Shown here in pieces: positions 63,661 through 64,000 of a DNA stretch of 64,000 bases. A program made the translations under genes and the position numbers. Under the pieces are notes generated by a model. That model saw nothing but the letters and a program-made list of their open reading frames with translations. It was not told where the DNA came from and did not search any database. Within the stretch, counting starts at the first letter, position 1, and each line of letters begins with the position of its first letter. Origin of the DNA: a bacterium (GTDB lineage Bacteria > Calditrichota > Calditrichia > RBG-13-44-9); the NCBI GenBank assembly GCA_020350205.1, contig CP070707.1, positions 1,573,709-1,637,708 on the forward strand, written 5' to 3'.

Positions 63661-64000
63661 CGAATTCTCCTTAATAATTGATCGAAACGAATATCAAAAT
63701 CGAACAACACCCCAAAGTAAAATCGCCAGTCCTGCTTATACTCCGTTACCTGTTCAGTTTCGATACTCTGATAGCGGGTACTTTCTAAGGGATAAGCAGC
63801 TTCAAAAAAAATCCGGGTGGGAAACATGTACCATGAAAAAGATTCCAGGCGAAGCTGAATGCCAATGTCAGATTTGAAATCTCCCAGATCCAGAGAAGAA
63901 CTGCTCCAGGCATTGCCATACTGATAGAATGTTCCCAGATATATTTTGTCCAGATACCAGTTGAAAATGTTAAGATTTAAATTACGGGCCAGAGGAAAGC
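63657..64000 (-). CDS. C-terminal part of a predicted outer-membrane protein (cut by window)
   Basis: A frame open from the window edge to TGA at 63657, with the beginning missing. The 113 visible residues are strand-rich with alternating aromatic residues ('IFNWYLDKIYLGTFYQYG', 'DWRFYFGVLFDFDIRFDQLL') and look like the last strands of a beta-barrel. The stop overlaps the start of the DUF5683-like gene. A TolB-propeller/barrel protein is one possibility, but the visible part does not prove it. Confidence 0.7.
   Translation of the reverse strand, partial: FPLARNLNLNIFNWYLDKIYLGTFYQYGNAWSSSSLDLGDFKSDIGIQLRLESFSWYMFPTRIFFEAAYPLESTRYQSIETEQVTEYKQDWRFYFGVLFDFDIRFDQLLRRIR

Overview
The window looks like chromosomal DNA of a Gram-negative bacterium of the Fibrobacterota-Chlorobiota-Bacteroidota (FCB) group, most likely Calditrichota or a close candidate phylum. 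The pointers are a gingipain-type PorU-like protease, a PorV-like barrel protein, surface proteins with type IX secretion (T9SS)-like C-terminal domains, a SusC-like TonB receptor, a GWxTD-domain protein and two DUF5683-like proteins. I see no phage, insertion sequence, CRISPR array or rRNA. There is one tRNA (Gly, CCC). Taxonomy is inferred from gene families only.

Layout. 0.1-4 kb: minus-strand operon of a paired M16 peptidase (one active, one inactive subunit) and a TPR protein. 4-10.3 kb: PorU-like protein and an outer-membrane barrel protein. 10.4-19 kb: housekeeping genes, namely ftsB, eno, threonine aldolase, the plus-strand nadC-nadA-nadB operon for de novo NAD synthesis, and a homoaconitase-like hydratase. 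19.1-24.1 kb: five-gene minus-strand envelope operon (LPP20-like, TPR/SLH lipoprotein, FlgT/LPP20-like, CsgG-like, FecR domain) closed by a terminator; its function is unknown and it is one of the two best candidates for a new system. 24.2-34.1 kb: tRNA-Gly, GWxTD protein, then TonB receptor, T9SS-type surface protein and PorV-like protein in one transcriptional direction, with a possible leader peptide and attenuator before the receptor.

34.3-40.6 kb: a sulfur and redox island, the second candidate. It holds a lipoprotein with an internal duplication behind a CRP/FNR-like site and a palindrome. Convergent to it run MerR (frameshifted at a run of eight G), a sulfide:quinone reductase-like flavoprotein, a DUF1641 protein, TusE/DsrC and DsrE2. 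Two bacterioferritin subunits follow; one has a destroyed ferroxidase centre but keeps the haem-ligand Met. 40.6-49.8 kb: esterase, RNase HI, Lon with a small heat-shock protein, DusB, a membrane iron-sulfur HdrD-like reductase and a CpsB-type phosphatase. 50-57 kb: ABC-2 exporter pair, aldo/keto reductase, PDZ aspartyl protease, leucyl aminopeptidase. 57-64 kb: plus-strand run of a small envelope protein, LytR_C protein, rsfS, argS and a PfkB kinase, then minus-strand rmlD-like reductase, two DUF5683-like proteins and the end of a further gene cut by the window edge.

Four intergenic copies of short repeats with inverted ends of the GTCATCTCGACC or TGTCAnnCTGAATTC type lie at 26.1, 36.4, 52.3 and 53.8 kb. 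They are the only repeat families noted.
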